The position numbers and the translations under genes are program-made. The notes under the pieces are model-generated. The model was not told the DNA's origin. It did no database searches and worked only from the letters and a program-made list of their open reading frames with translations. A stretch of 64,000 nt of DNA from Chryseobacterium phosphatilyticum. Lineage in GTDB: Bacteria; Bacteroidota; Bacteroidia; Flavobacteriales; Weeksellaceae. Location: contig NZ_PPED02000003.1 of assembly GCF_002899825.2 (NCBI RefSeq), forward strand, positions 762,263-826,262. The letters are read 5' to 3'. Of this stretch, positions 17,131-25,448 are shown piece after piece (the stretch's first letter is position 1; each line of letters opens with the position of its first letter).

Positions 17131-17175
17131 CACCTGTTACCTCTTGGTAACCAGTTACCAATAAGTAACCAGGTG
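17131..17175. promoter_or_regulatory. Nested palindromic operator for the HxlR regulator
   Basis: The centre (17144-17161) is an 8-bp dyad, TTGGTAAC-CA-GTTACCAA. Outside it CACCTGTTAC (17131) is mirrored by GTAACCAGGTG (17165) with one extra base. GTTAC/GTAAC occurs four times at regular spacing, as expected for a winged-helix dimer site or two overlapping sites. It lies upstream of both divergent genes. Confidence 0.65.
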
Positions 17176-17222
17176 GCTTTGTGTATAAGGAATTTCGTAA
17201 TTTTGTCATAGAACCTCAGGGT

Positions 17223-17609
17223 ATGAAAAAAGATAAAATTGAAATCGGAGAAAATTGCAAAAGCCACATCCGGGGCGTAAAGGATACAATGGACCTGCTG
17301 GATGGAAAATGGAAAACCTTAATTATAAGCCAATTATATTACGTTGGAAAATTGCGTTTTATGGATTTAAAAAGACAGGTAGAAGGGATCGCTTCCAAAA
17401 CCCTTTCCAAAGAATTGAAAGACCTGGAAATGAATAACCTGGTCAAAAGAACCCAGAACAACACCATGCCGGTCTCGGTAGAATATGAGCTGACCTGTTT
17501 TGGAAAAAGCCTGCACACCATTATTGATACCATGGGGGAATGGGGGATAAGATATAGAAAGGATTTGTTACAGAAGGATACTGAAGTAGTTTCTGAGACT
17601 GTAAATTGA
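17223..17609 (+). CDS. HxlR-family winged-helix regulator
   Basis: A regulator of about 128 residues. The HxlR fold is clear: an N-terminal cysteine (GENCKSH), then MDLLDGKWKTLIISQL, the helix-turn-helix RFMDLKRQVEGIASKTLSKE, and the wing VEYELTCFGKSL. The single N-terminal cysteine at the typical place suggests redox or electrophile sensing, as in HypR/YodB. The frame extends upstream to a GTG at 17181, but this would start next to the operator; the ATG at 17223 gives the usual family start. It is divergent from the nitroreductase, its likely target. Confidence 0.9.
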   Translation: MKKDKIEIGENCKSHIRGVKDTMDLLDGKWKTLIISQLYYVGKLRFMDLKRQVEGIASKTLSKELKDLEMNNLVKRTQNNTMPVSVEYELTCFGKSLHTIIDTMGEWGIRYRKDLLQKDTEVVSETVN

Positions 17610-17701
17610 TCTGGAAAATTCTAGTTTTTTGGATTTTTTATTTTTATGTCACTGACAATCAATATGATGCTTGTGATTGAGAAGAAGGTGGAATTATTTG
17701 A

Positions 17702-18328
17702 TTATCTGTTTTTTTGAGTTGGCAAATCATAGTATAACATTTTGAAAATTTCATTTACAGATAAATTTTGAAAATCATCATAATACAGAGTACTAGCGCA
17801 CCTTGTGGTTTTAGTTTCCTCATACAATCTTATTTTTCTTAAATTATAATCAAATTGATACCTATATTTTACCCCTTTCTCTTCCCCTTCTGCGTCGGTT
17901 ATTTTAATAATTTGATATCCTACAAAGGGGATGATTTGATACCCTTTCTCTTCCAAAACAGATAACATTTTATTAGATATATTAAAGAAATTAATTTCGT
18001 CAACCAAATCAATTCTTCTATTTGTTAGCATGATATCAATCCTCTCTTTCAATTGATCTACATTTTCAAAGCTTTTAAGGCCACTTACCATAAATTTAGC
18101 AACTAAATTTACTTCTTTATCAACAACAATCTCTCTGAATTTATGCTTTATGTACCCCTGATCAGAATTAACAATAAAAAAACTTTCATTTACATTTCCC
18201 ATGTCATGGCCAAGAATATTAGTATCTACAATTTCATATCCATTAGCGAGTAGCTCATCCCAATATTTTTGAATTAATTTGATGTCCTTATCTTTAAAAA
18301 ATCCAATGTTAATATGTAATCCGTTCAT
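17702..18328 (-). CDS. Hypothetical protein, 208 aa
   Basis: A soluble, charged protein with no signal peptide or membrane segment. I do not recognise a family. The N-terminal region (HINIGFFKDKDIKLIQKYW, then NGYEIVDTNI) and the middle (RIDLVDEINFFNI) look like mixed alpha/beta structure. It lies in a low-GC stretch with other unknown genes, which is where immunity or other accessory proteins often occur, but nothing in the sequence shows that role. It has its own promoter box. Confidence 0.7.
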   Translation of the reverse strand: MNGLHINIGFFKDKDIKLIQKYWDELLANGYEIVDTNILGHDMGNVNESFFIVNSDQGYIKHKFREIVVDKEVNLVAKFMVSGLKSFENVDQLKERIDIMLTNRRIDLVDEINFFNISNKMLSVLEEKGYQIIPFVGYQIIKITDAEGEEKGVKYRYQFDYNLRKIRLYEETKTTRCASTLYYDDFQNLSVNEIFKMLYYDLPTQKNR

Positions 18329-18346
18329 GTATTTTTAGCTTTTTAC

Positions 18347-18354
18347 CAAATATA
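18347..18354 (-). promoter_or_regulatory. -7 box of the 208-aa gene
   Basis: On the minus strand TATATTTG matches TAnnTTTG, 18 bases before the ATG. Confidence 0.5.
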
Positions 18355-18413
18355 TTGAAATATTTATTAAGCAGTAATTGTTTTTAAACTCTATAATCAT
18401 AAGTATATCTATT

Positions 18414-18758
18414 TTATTTATCTTCACAAAGTTGCAAACCTTCAGCTATAAAATCAGTATAATAAAGTTTTAATCCAGAATGTTCAGGGTCATCAAGCCA
18501 TATTTCTTCGATTTTACTTATTGATGGATCATTTTGTGAAATACCTTTTGCTGTACCATTTAATGCGTAAGTTTTTCCATTGTTTGCTTTGCAATAAACT
18601 CCTTTGTATCCTGTACAATAAACTTCAATTTCATCGACGGAAAATGGCCAGCTACCTATATAATCCTGCTTTTTAAATATTAGTGTGTTTTTATTGCTGC
18701 TAGTACCACTACAGGATATCATTAAGATTAGAATTGATAAGATGTATAATATTTTCAT
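18414..18758 (-). CDS. DUF2511-like lipoprotein
   Basis: A 114-residue lipoprotein with the signal ending MISCSG (lipobox ISC, Cys16). The mature part reads DYIGSWPFSVDEIEVYC, CKANNGKTYALNGTAKG and IEEIWLDDP, which from memory follows the YebY/DUF2511 pattern (WPF.VDEG.L.C ... G..YA.NG.A). Two or three cysteines could form a disulfide. The function of this family is not established. It has its own promoter box and no evident operon partner. Confidence 0.75.
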   Translation of the reverse strand: MKILYILSILILMISCSGTSSNKNTLIFKKQDYIGSWPFSVDEIEVYCTGYKGVYCKANNGKTYALNGTAKGISQNDPSISKIEEIWLDDPEHSGLKLYYTDFIAEGLQLCEDK

Positions 18759-18776
18759 GGGTTAATTTTATTGTAA

Positions 18777-18784
18777 CAAATGTA
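18777..18784 (-). promoter_or_regulatory. -7 box of the DUF2511-like gene
   Basis: On the minus strand TACATTTG matches TAnnTTTG, 18 bases before the ATG. Confidence 0.5.
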
Positions 18785-18986
18785 ATGTTCATCAGGGTAT
18801 TTTTTTTACGGATTTCCGTAGGATTTAAGAAAAGAAAACTAAAGTATTACTTACGCTGAAATGAAGGTTTTTAAGACCTTCCGTGTTTCTACTCAATTCA
18901 CCATTTGGTTATTTATACGCTACAATTTCTTTCTGTTTCTTCGTTACTTTGGATTGTTCAAGAATAGAAACTTAAAACCAAATACC

Positions 18987-19937
18987 ATGAAAACAATCAC
19001 CATCAGCTTGCCTTTATCTCTGGATTATCACAATGGATCTGCAGAGCTTCAGAAAATGGGTTATACCTTAAGTTTTGAATTGCAGAACGGAACCCATATC
19101 GTAGAAACGCCTCCAATAGTTGTTGGAACACTGGCATACCTTAACAACATCAACCTGATGGCGCAGCTTTCTTTTACCTATACGTACGAAGAAAAAAATA
19201 AAGTAATTACAATCGGCGGTCCCGACTATACCGCAGAAGATGGAGTATGTCTTACAACTTTTCCGGAGGGTACTGCTGAATACGCTTACCAAAGAGGATC
19301 AGAAATCAAAATCAGTACAGATAAAGCACTGTATAATCCCAACTGGAATTATAATACTCCTATGACGCCCCAATTGGATCAGCTTTTTGCAAATACAGTG
19401 AAGGATGCCAGCCAGGCTTTGATTGATGCTTTTGTGAAGGAAGATCTGACCGTTCAGGTGAAGACACAACCTCCCGCACTGACTTCCGGGGAGCATGAAG
19501 ATCTTAAAGTGGTGTATCAAAACGGTTTATTTGCCGGATTTTACAACCCACAGGAGCACTACGGTGATGAGTTTGTTGTAAAATCAATTTATTCCGTGTG
19601 GGGTGGGGAAGTAACTTTTAGTAAAAACGAAAATTTTGCGAATGTCATCGGAAGTACTAATGACCCCAAGATTGCCGGTAAATCATGGCTTCAGTTGTGG
19701 TCAGATCAATATGGTTACCCTTCCTGCTGTACGTCATTAAATTATAGCCCTGTTATCTGTACCAGTAGTCTGGTGGGCGGCCATGTGATTCTTGGGAAGA
19801 AAGCACAGAAAGTAGCAACAGGCTCCAACAGCGTTTATATTATGCCGATTTGCAAAGCCCATAATAATAACGATAATGTATATATGGCGGCAATTATCTA
19901 CCAGAAAGGAGTCTGGTTAAAGAATTATATGAATTAA
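18987..19937 (+). CDS. Unknown protein with a C-terminal HNH/treble-clef-like motif
   Basis: About 316 residues, no signal peptide. The N-terminal two thirds match nothing I recognise. The C-terminal 70 residues hold GYPSCC, a cysteine 10 residues later, then GGHVILGKK and VYIMPICKAHNN. The pattern GxHV...WYIVPLCxxHN is common in uncharacterised proteins with a treble-clef or HNH-like zinc site, so a metal-binding, possibly nuclease-like, domain is inferred. The open frame starts at an ATG at 18861, but its first 42 residues are a phenylalanine-rich tract and a TACTTTG promoter-like box lies at 18945, so 18987 is preferred. It is followed after 36 bases by a second unknown gene, probably co-transcribed. 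Confidence 0.75.
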   Translation: MKTITISLPLSLDYHNGSAELQKMGYTLSFELQNGTHIVETPPIVVGTLAYLNNINLMAQLSFTYTYEEKNKVITIGGPDYTAEDGVCLTTFPEGTAEYAYQRGSEIKISTDKALYNPNWNYNTPMTPQLDQLFANTVKDASQALIDAFVKEDLTVQVKTQPPALTSGEHEDLKVVYQNGLFAGFYNPQEHYGDEFVVKSIYSVWGGEVTFSKNENFANVIGSTNDPKIAGKSWLQLWSDQYGYPSCCTSLNYSPVICTSSLVGGHVILGKKAQKVATGSNSVYIMPICKAHNNNDNVYMAAIIYQKGVWLKNYMN

Positions 19938-19973
19938 ACATTTAACTCAAAAACAACCAAAAAAAATCAAAAT

Positions 19974-20309
19974 ATGGTACATTTAACTTTGCAGTCCGTA
20001 GAACAATGTATTATGGCTGCGTACAACAAATTTCTGACAGGACAAGGTGGAAACATTACCTGTGCAACGACAGATAACGGAAATGTAGTGATTCAGACTG
20101 TCATCAGGGGCGATCAGTTTGATTGTGGTTTTGCCGGCTATGATATGAATAGAAACGATAAAGCCGGCCTTAAGAACTGGTGCTCTACTCACCCTGGAGG
20201 AGGCTGGGCTTTCGGATTCAGAGATACAGATCCTGCCCATCCGGATAATGTGAATGTTATTTTGAGAACTCCTGCTCTCTTTTTCAATTTTCACGTTTAT
20301 TTGTATTAA
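19974..20309 (+). CDS. Hypothetical protein, 111 aa, cassette partner
   Basis: A small soluble protein with three cysteines (ITCAT, FDCGF, NWCSTH) and a glycine/tryptophan-rich centre (HPGGGWAFGFRDTDP). No signal peptide or known family. It begins 36 bases after the 18987 gene and ends before a strong hairpin, so the two make a two-gene unit. Whether it binds, inhibits or assists the first protein cannot be read from the sequence. Confidence 0.72.
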   Translation: MVHLTLQSVEQCIMAAYNKFLTGQGGNITCATTDNGNVVIQTVIRGDQFDCGFAGYDMNRNDKAGLKNWCSTHPGGGWAFGFRDTDPAHPDNVNVILRTPALFFNFHVYLY

Positions 20310-20334
20310 AAAGAATTGTTTTTCTAAACAAAAG

Positions 20335-20357
20335 CCCCGGCAACATAGTTGCCGGGG
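20335..20357 (+). terminator. Terminator of the two-gene cassette
   Basis: A perfect 10-bp stem CCCCGGCAAC / GTTGCCGGGG with loop ATA, 25 bases after the 111-aa gene. It is GC-rich, followed by an AT-rich but poor T-run. Confidence 0.75.
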
Positions 20358-20435
20358 TAATTATTGTGTAATTTTTTGATGTACATGAAGATCAAATCAG
20401 AAAAATAGATCTGTGATAACAACAGACAATATTGA

Positions 20436-20867
20436 TCAGGAAAGTCTATTATCATTTCCATACAGAATTGCTGTCCCTGATTGTTTTAAAATAATCTGAT
20501 TAATTGCTTTTTGAAAAGTATCAATTGCATTGGGTTCTGCTATTATTTCAAATTCGACTCTACATTGAGATTCAGCACGAAATAACATTTCAGCTGCTAT
20601 AGTTATCCTAACACCAATATGGGAAAGTGAATCAATAGGATAAAACCTTATTGAAAACCCGGAATCTTTATCTCCAAGTTCAAAGAAAATAAACCTCTCA
20701 TGTTTTGGAAAGTCAACCAGCCAGGTACTGAGCTGCCTGAGTAATTTAATATCTTCATAAAAAATAGTTGTTCCTGAAAAATAGGTGTTTGATCCTTTAA
20801 TTTGAAATTGAAATAATTCATCTTCAGAATTATTTACTCTAAGTTCTAAATAGGACTGTAAGTTCAT
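20436..20867 (-). CDS. Hypothetical protein, 143 aa
   Basis: A soluble protein of 143 residues with no signal peptide; I do not recognise the family. It alternates short strands and helices, with ERFIFFELGDKDSGFSIRFYP as the best-conserved-looking core. It lies alone between the cassette terminator and the uptake operon, reading against both, in the same low-GC accessory stretch. Confidence 0.65.
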   Translation of the reverse strand: MNLQSYLELRVNNSEDELFQFQIKGSNTYFSGTTIFYEDIKLLRQLSTWLVDFPKHERFIFFELGDKDSGFSIRFYPIDSLSHIGVRITIAAEMLFRAESQCRVEFEIIAEPNAIDTFQKAINQIILKQSGTAILYGNDNRLS

Positions 20868-21201
20868 CGTTTAATAACTTGTTTTCTGTTAATGTAGATT
20901 TTACATATAAGTGTTTACAGAAAATGGTTTGTTAAAGAACCGTTCATACTGAGGTGTTCTGCAAGTTTATGTAAATTATTTTTGATGAAAAAACACTTTT
21001 AAAGGTAATAATAAATTAAAACTGTTCTTTTGTCGAAATTATATTTTTTTAAAAATTGAATAATAATCAATAATTGAGGCTATTGTCAGCTACTACCTGC
21101 GAAAATTTTAATTAAAGTTAATATTTTTAGTATACTTGTTAATGTTTTGTTAAAAGATAGTCTTTGTTTTTTATAGAATTTTGCCAAAATAAAAATGTCG
21201 C
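20868..21201. other. 334-base region before the uptake operon
   Basis: AT-rich with no gene. It holds a nested dyad at 20882-20924: TTTTCTGT with ACAGAAAA, and inside it ATGTA with TACAT. This could be a regulatory site. No exact TAnnTTTG was found just before the phosphodiesterase gene; TATAGAATTTTG near 21172 is an imperfect candidate. Confidence 0.4.
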
Positions 21202-22455
21202 ATGAACTTTCTCAAATCTTTCTTACTTATTTTTTTATCCTTTGCCAGCCTTGATGCTTTCGCTCAGAAACATGCAGCTAAAAGAAAAGTCGTTTTCATT
21301 ATTGTTGACGGTATCGCTGAAGATATGCTGAATAAAGCTCAAATTCCCAATCTTAACAAGATTACAAAGGATGGAGCATTGCTGAAAGCCTATGTGGGTG
21401 GCGAAAAAGGAGGTTACAGTGAGACCCCGACCATTTCAGCAGTAGGGTATAACAGCTTGCTGACGGGAACGTGGGTTAATAAACATAACGTTTATGATAA
21501 TGATATCAAAAATCCTAATTATAGCTATCCGACCATTTTCAGACTCTTTAAAGAGCAGTTTCCGGATAAAAAAACAGCCGTGTTTTCAACCTGGGAAGAT
21601 AACCGTACCAAGTTGATTGGCGAAAATCTTGAAGCTACCGGAAAGGTAAAAATGGATTTTTCCTATGATGGAATGGAAAAAGATACCCTGAATTTTCCTC
21701 ATGATAAACAAAGCGGATATATCCGTAAAATTGACAGCCTTGTAGCAGAAAAAGCCGCCGGTTATATTGCACAGAATGCACCGGATGTATCCTGGGTTTA
21801 TTTAGAATTTACTGATGATATGGGACATCGTCATGGAGATGGTGATATTTTGTATAAAGCGATTTCTTTTGAAGACCGCCTTATCGGAAAGATATATGAT
21901 GCGGTAAAGGAACGCCAAACAAAATTTGGAGAAGACTGGTTATTCGTCGTCACTACCGATCATGGAAGATCTGCAAGTAATGGTAAAGGCCATGGGGGAC
22001 AAAGTGATAGAGAAAGAAATACTTGGATTGCCATTAACAAACCCAATATCAATTCATATGCAAAGAATAATCGTGTAGCAATCACAGATATACTACCGAC
22101 TATGGCCAATTTTCTGGAACTGAAGGTTCCTGTAGAGATTCAACAGGAAATAGATGGTATTGATTTAATTAAAAACAGAATAGCTTATCAACTCAAAGCT
22201 CAATTATCAGATACACTGCTTAAAGTAACGTGGAAAACAACAAAACCTTCTGATGAGTGGGCAGAAGTTTACATGACAGAGACCAATAATTTCAAAAATA
22301 AAGGTAAAGATGTCTATCAACTACTGGGAAAAACAAAACTTGGTGGCGGGCAGTTTACCTATCAGCTGAAAACCCATCATTCCGATATCTATAAAATTGT
22401 TCTGAAAACCAAAGAGGGTTTCCTGAATACCTGGATCAATACACACACTAAATAA
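21202..22455 (+). CDS. Secreted alkaline-phosphatase-superfamily phosphodiesterase (NPP-like)
   Basis: A 417-residue protein with a signal peptide (about 1-21). It belongs to the alkaline phosphatase superfamily, closest to nucleotide pyrophosphatase/phosphodiesterase: the first metal Asp is in IIVDGIAED (Asp36), the nucleophile region is ETPTISAVGYNSLLTG (Ser79 or Thr77), then FTDDMGHRHGDGD and TTDHGRSASNGKGHGG supply further metal ligands. The C-terminal 100 residues look like a beta-rich accessory domain. The SusC gene begins 12 bases after its stop, so the enzyme is expected to release a product from a phosphodiester or phosphonate substrate for uptake by SusCD. The substrate is not known. 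Confidence 0.88.
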   Translation: MNFLKSFLLIFLSFASLDAFAQKHAAKRKVVFIIVDGIAEDMLNKAQIPNLNKITKDGALLKAYVGGEKGGYSETPTISAVGYNSLLTGTWVNKHNVYDNDIKNPNYSYPTIFRLFKEQFPDKKTAVFSTWEDNRTKLIGENLEATGKVKMDFSYDGMEKDTLNFPHDKQSGYIRKIDSLVAEKAAGYIAQNAPDVSWVYLEFTDDMGHRHGDGDILYKAISFEDRLIGKIYDAVKERQTKFGEDWLFVVTTDHGRSASNGKGHGGQSDRERNTWIAINKPNINSYAKNNRVAITDILPTMANFLELKVPVEIQQEIDGIDLIKNRIAYQLKAQLSDTLLKVTWKTTKPSDEWAEVYMTETNNFKNKGKDVYQLLGKTKLGGGQFTYQLKTHHSDIYKIVLKTKEGFLNTWINTHTK

Positions 22456-22467
22456 AGGAATATACTC

Positions 22468-25431
22468 ATGAAATTACAGATTTTAATTGGGCTGGGCTTA
22501 GTCGTCAGCTGGGAAGCTTATGGCCAAAAAGTATCTCAAATCGGAGGTTCTGATACCCTGAAAACTCATGAAAAAAAGATTGATGAGGTTGTTATTACAG
22601 CTTTAGGAATCAAAAAAGAAAAGAAAGCCATAGGCTATGCTGTGCAGGAGGTAAAAGGAGATGTTCTTGAAAAAGCGAAGGAACCTAACTTTATCAACTC
22701 ACTTTCAGGACGCGTTGCCGGCTTGAATATTAAAAACAGCACTGATCTTTTTCAGGATCCGGGTATTAATCTGAGAGGTGCCAAGCCCCTTATCGTTATT
22801 GACGGAGTACCAGACAGAACCGCCGATTTGTGGAGGGTAAATGCAGATGATATTGATAACATAAGTGTATTAAAGGGGCCTACTGCTTCAGCGTTATATG
22901 GATCTGTTGGTAAGGACGGGGCCATTATGATTACTACAAAGAAAGGAAAAAAAGGAAAGATGACTGTTTCCTTTAACAATTCTACCATGTTTCAGACTTC
23001 TTTTATCCGTATTCCAAAAGTTCAGACAGTCTATGGAGGCGGGAATAACGGGAAGTATGCTTATACGAATGGAGAAGGCTCCGGAAGTGAAGGAGGCGGA
23101 TGGATCTGGGGTCCCAAGCTGGATCAAAAGGATCCCACTACTCCGAGCGGGTATTTTGAAACACCACAATATAACAGTCCGATTGATCCTGTGACAGGAA
23201 AACTGGTTCCATTACCATGGATTTCACGGGGAAAAGACAATATTAAAAACTTCTTTGAAACCGGATTGATTCAGTCAAATAATGTAAGCGTCGACTGGGG
23301 AAATGAAAAGGCTACTTTCAGGCTTTCCTTTTCTAATATTTATCAGAAAGGAATTGTACCCAATACGGATCTCAAAACAACATCTATCAGCCTGGCGGGG
23401 TCTGTAAATCCTGTTAAGGATCTCATGATTAATTCTACATTAACCTATAATAAAGAATATACTTCCAATTTCCCGGAAGTAGGCTATGGGCCAACCAATT
23501 ATCTGTATAATCTCGTATTGTGGACAGGAGCTGATGTCGACGTCAGAGACCTGAGAAATTATTGGGTGCCTGGGAAACAAGGATATCAGCAGAGACATTA
23601 TAATGTGTCTTACTATAACAACCCTTATTTTCAGGCTTATGAATACCTGAGGCCATACTATAAAGATAATGTACTGGGGAATGTCAATGTAGAATACCAG
23701 ATCGTTCCGAATTTATCAGCGAAAGCTCGGGTAGGAGCTAATATCTACAGTTTGAATCGTGAATTCAGGGAGCCTAAGAGCTATATTGGATATGGTAATA
23801 AATCACTGGGAAATTACACTCAGGTTACCGGAAATTATTTTGATATGACTTCAGAACTAGGACTTAAATATCAGAACCATTATTCCGATAACTTTACGTT
23901 AAGTGGGGAAGCCTATATTTCTAATTTTTATAGAGAGCTTAAGAATAGTGAAATACGGACCGATGGTCTGGTTACTCCGGGATGGTATAATCTGTTCAAT
24001 AGTATAGGTCCTCTGTTTGTCCCTACGGATGGAAACAGAAACAGAAAAGAATATGAACAAATCAATAGTGTATACGGCTATGTAGATATGGAGTTTTATA
24101 AAACATTCTTCCTGAATATGACCGCCCGATATGATAAAGTTTCAACCCTACCGAAGGGAAATAATGAATACTTTTATCCTTCTATTTCAGGATCATTACT
24201 ATTAAACCAACTGCTTAGCCTTCCTTCATGGATTAATTTTGCCAAGTTACGGGGATCATTTGCCCAGGTTTCTACAGGAAAAATAGCAGATAATACCTAC
24301 GGTTATATTTCAGCTTTTGAAAAAAGCAATGTCAATTGGAACGGGCAATCTTCATTTTATTTCGGAGATATTCTGATTGATGGGAATATAAAACCTGAAA
24401 CGGTAGACTCATGGGAAGTGGGGACGAATATCGGATTGCTGAAGAACAGGATTAGTTTAGACGTAGCCTATTTTCAAACCCGCGATTACAACAACCTGGC
24501 CAAAATTCCTTTATCAGAGGGGGTAGGTTATAAATATTATCTCACTAACGGGAATGTATATCAGCGAAGAGGGGTAGAATTTACCCTGAATGCGGATATT
24601 ATTAAACATTCAGATTTTAAATGGAGTTCTCAGCTTAATTTTAGCAGGTATCGGAAGTATTTAAAAGAAGCTTATGGTGGTAAAGATTATATTACGGTTT
24701 ACAATCCTGCCAATGGTCGGGAAAATTTTGTCCGGGTAGGAGAAAGGATGGATAAGCTTACTGCTATGCCTTATGAAACTTCCCCGGACGGACAACTGGT
24801 ATTGAAAAATGGATATCCGGTGAATTCTACGGCTCCGTTTGAAAGCAAAATGGGGTATTCTGATCCGGACTGGACGTATGGATTTTCCCATAATTTTAGC
24901 TATCGTAATTTTTCACTCTCTTTACTTTTTGATGGCAGAATTGGGGGAACGATGTATTCTACAACCAATCAAAAAATGTGGTGGGGAGGCATTGCACCAG
25001 GAACAGTCAACCAGTACAGGGATGATGCTAATGCAGGACATAACACGTATATCGCCCCGGGAGTAAGGGTTGTGAGCGGATCTGTTACCTATAATCAGAA
25101 TGGGACCATAAAATCTGATACCCGCGTTTTTGTCCCTAACGATGTTCCGGTCAATTACAATGCCTACATGCAGAGTACAAGCAATGCATTTGAAAGTAAT
25201 TATCATTACTATAAGCAAACCTTCATCAAACTAAGAGAGGTAACAGTGACCTATAATTTTAAAAAGTCTTTTGTAGAAAAACTGAATATGTCTTCAGCGA
25301 GCATTTCTCTGATCGGAAGAAACCTCTGGTTGGCTTCTGAAATTAAAAATGTAGATCCGGATTCCGGTATGGATCAGCTCCAGACTCCGGCAACAAGAAG
25401 TTTCGGGGTAAACCTCAATGTGAAATTCTAA
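22468..25431 (+). CDS. SusC/RagA-type TonB-dependent outer-membrane receptor
   Basis: A 987-residue receptor with signal peptide (about 1-19). The plug has the SusC hallmarks: TonB-box-like IDEVVITALGIKKEKKA, SLSGRVAGLNI, LIVIDGVPDR, and ISVLKGPTASALYGS with DGAIMITTKKG. The rest is the 22-strand beta barrel, ending in NLNVKF with a C-terminal phenylalanine. Unlike many SusC proteins it lacks the N-terminal carboxypeptidase-regulatory-like domain. It pairs with the SusD gene 17 bases downstream and lies directly after the phosphodiesterase. Confidence 0.95.
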   Translation: MKLQILIGLGLVVSWEAYGQKVSQIGGSDTLKTHEKKIDEVVITALGIKKEKKAIGYAVQEVKGDVLEKAKEPNFINSLSGRVAGLNIKNSTDLFQDPGINLRGAKPLIVIDGVPDRTADLWRVNADDIDNISVLKGPTASALYGSVGKDGAIMITTKKGKKGKMTVSFNNSTMFQTSFIRIPKVQTVYGGGNNGKYAYTNGEGSGSEGGGWIWGPKLDQKDPTTPSGYFETPQYNSPIDPVTGKLVPLPWISRGKDNIKNFFETGLIQSNNVSVDWGNEKATFRLSFSNIYQKGIVPNTDLKTTSISLAGSVNPVKDLMINSTLTYNKEYTSNFPEVGYGPTNYLYNLVLWTGADVDVRDLRNYWVPGKQGYQQRHYNVSYYNNPYFQAYEYLRPYYKDNVLGNVNVEYQIVPNLSAKARVGANIYSLNREFREPKSYIGYGNKSLGNYTQVTGNYFDMTSELGLKYQNHYSDNFTLSGEAYISNFYRELKNSEIRTDGLVTPGWYNLFNSIGPLFVPTDGNRNRKEYEQINSVYGYVDMEFYKTFFLNMTARYDKVSTLPKGNNEYFYPSISGSLLLNQLLSLPSWINFAKLRGSFAQVSTGKIADNTYGYISAFEKSNVNWNGQSSFYFGDILIDGNIKPETVDSWEVGTNIGLLKNRISLDVAYFQTRDYNNLAKIPLSEGVGYKYYLTNGNVYQRRGVEFTLNADIIKHSDFKWSSQLNFSRYRKYLKEAYGGKDYITVYNPANGRENFVRVGERMDKLTAMPYETSPDGQLVLKNGYPVNSTAPFESKMGYSDPDWTYGFSHNFSYRNFSLSLLFDGRIGGTMYSTTNQKMWWGGIAPGTVNQYRDDANAGHNTYIAPGVRVVSGSVTYNQNGTIKSDTRVFVPNDVPVNYNAYMQSTSNAFESNYHYYKQTFIKLREVTVTYNFKKSFVEKLNMSSASISLIGRNLWLASEIKNVDPDSGMDQLQTPATRSFGVNLNVKF

Positions 25432-25448
25432 TCATAAATACTATTGAA

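Noticed and set aside
18861-18986. Possible 42-residue N-terminal extension of the HNH-like protein
   Set aside because: The stretch is a phenylalanine-rich, low-complexity tract and a promoter-like TACTTTG at 18945 lies within it; the downstream ATG gives a normal protein start.
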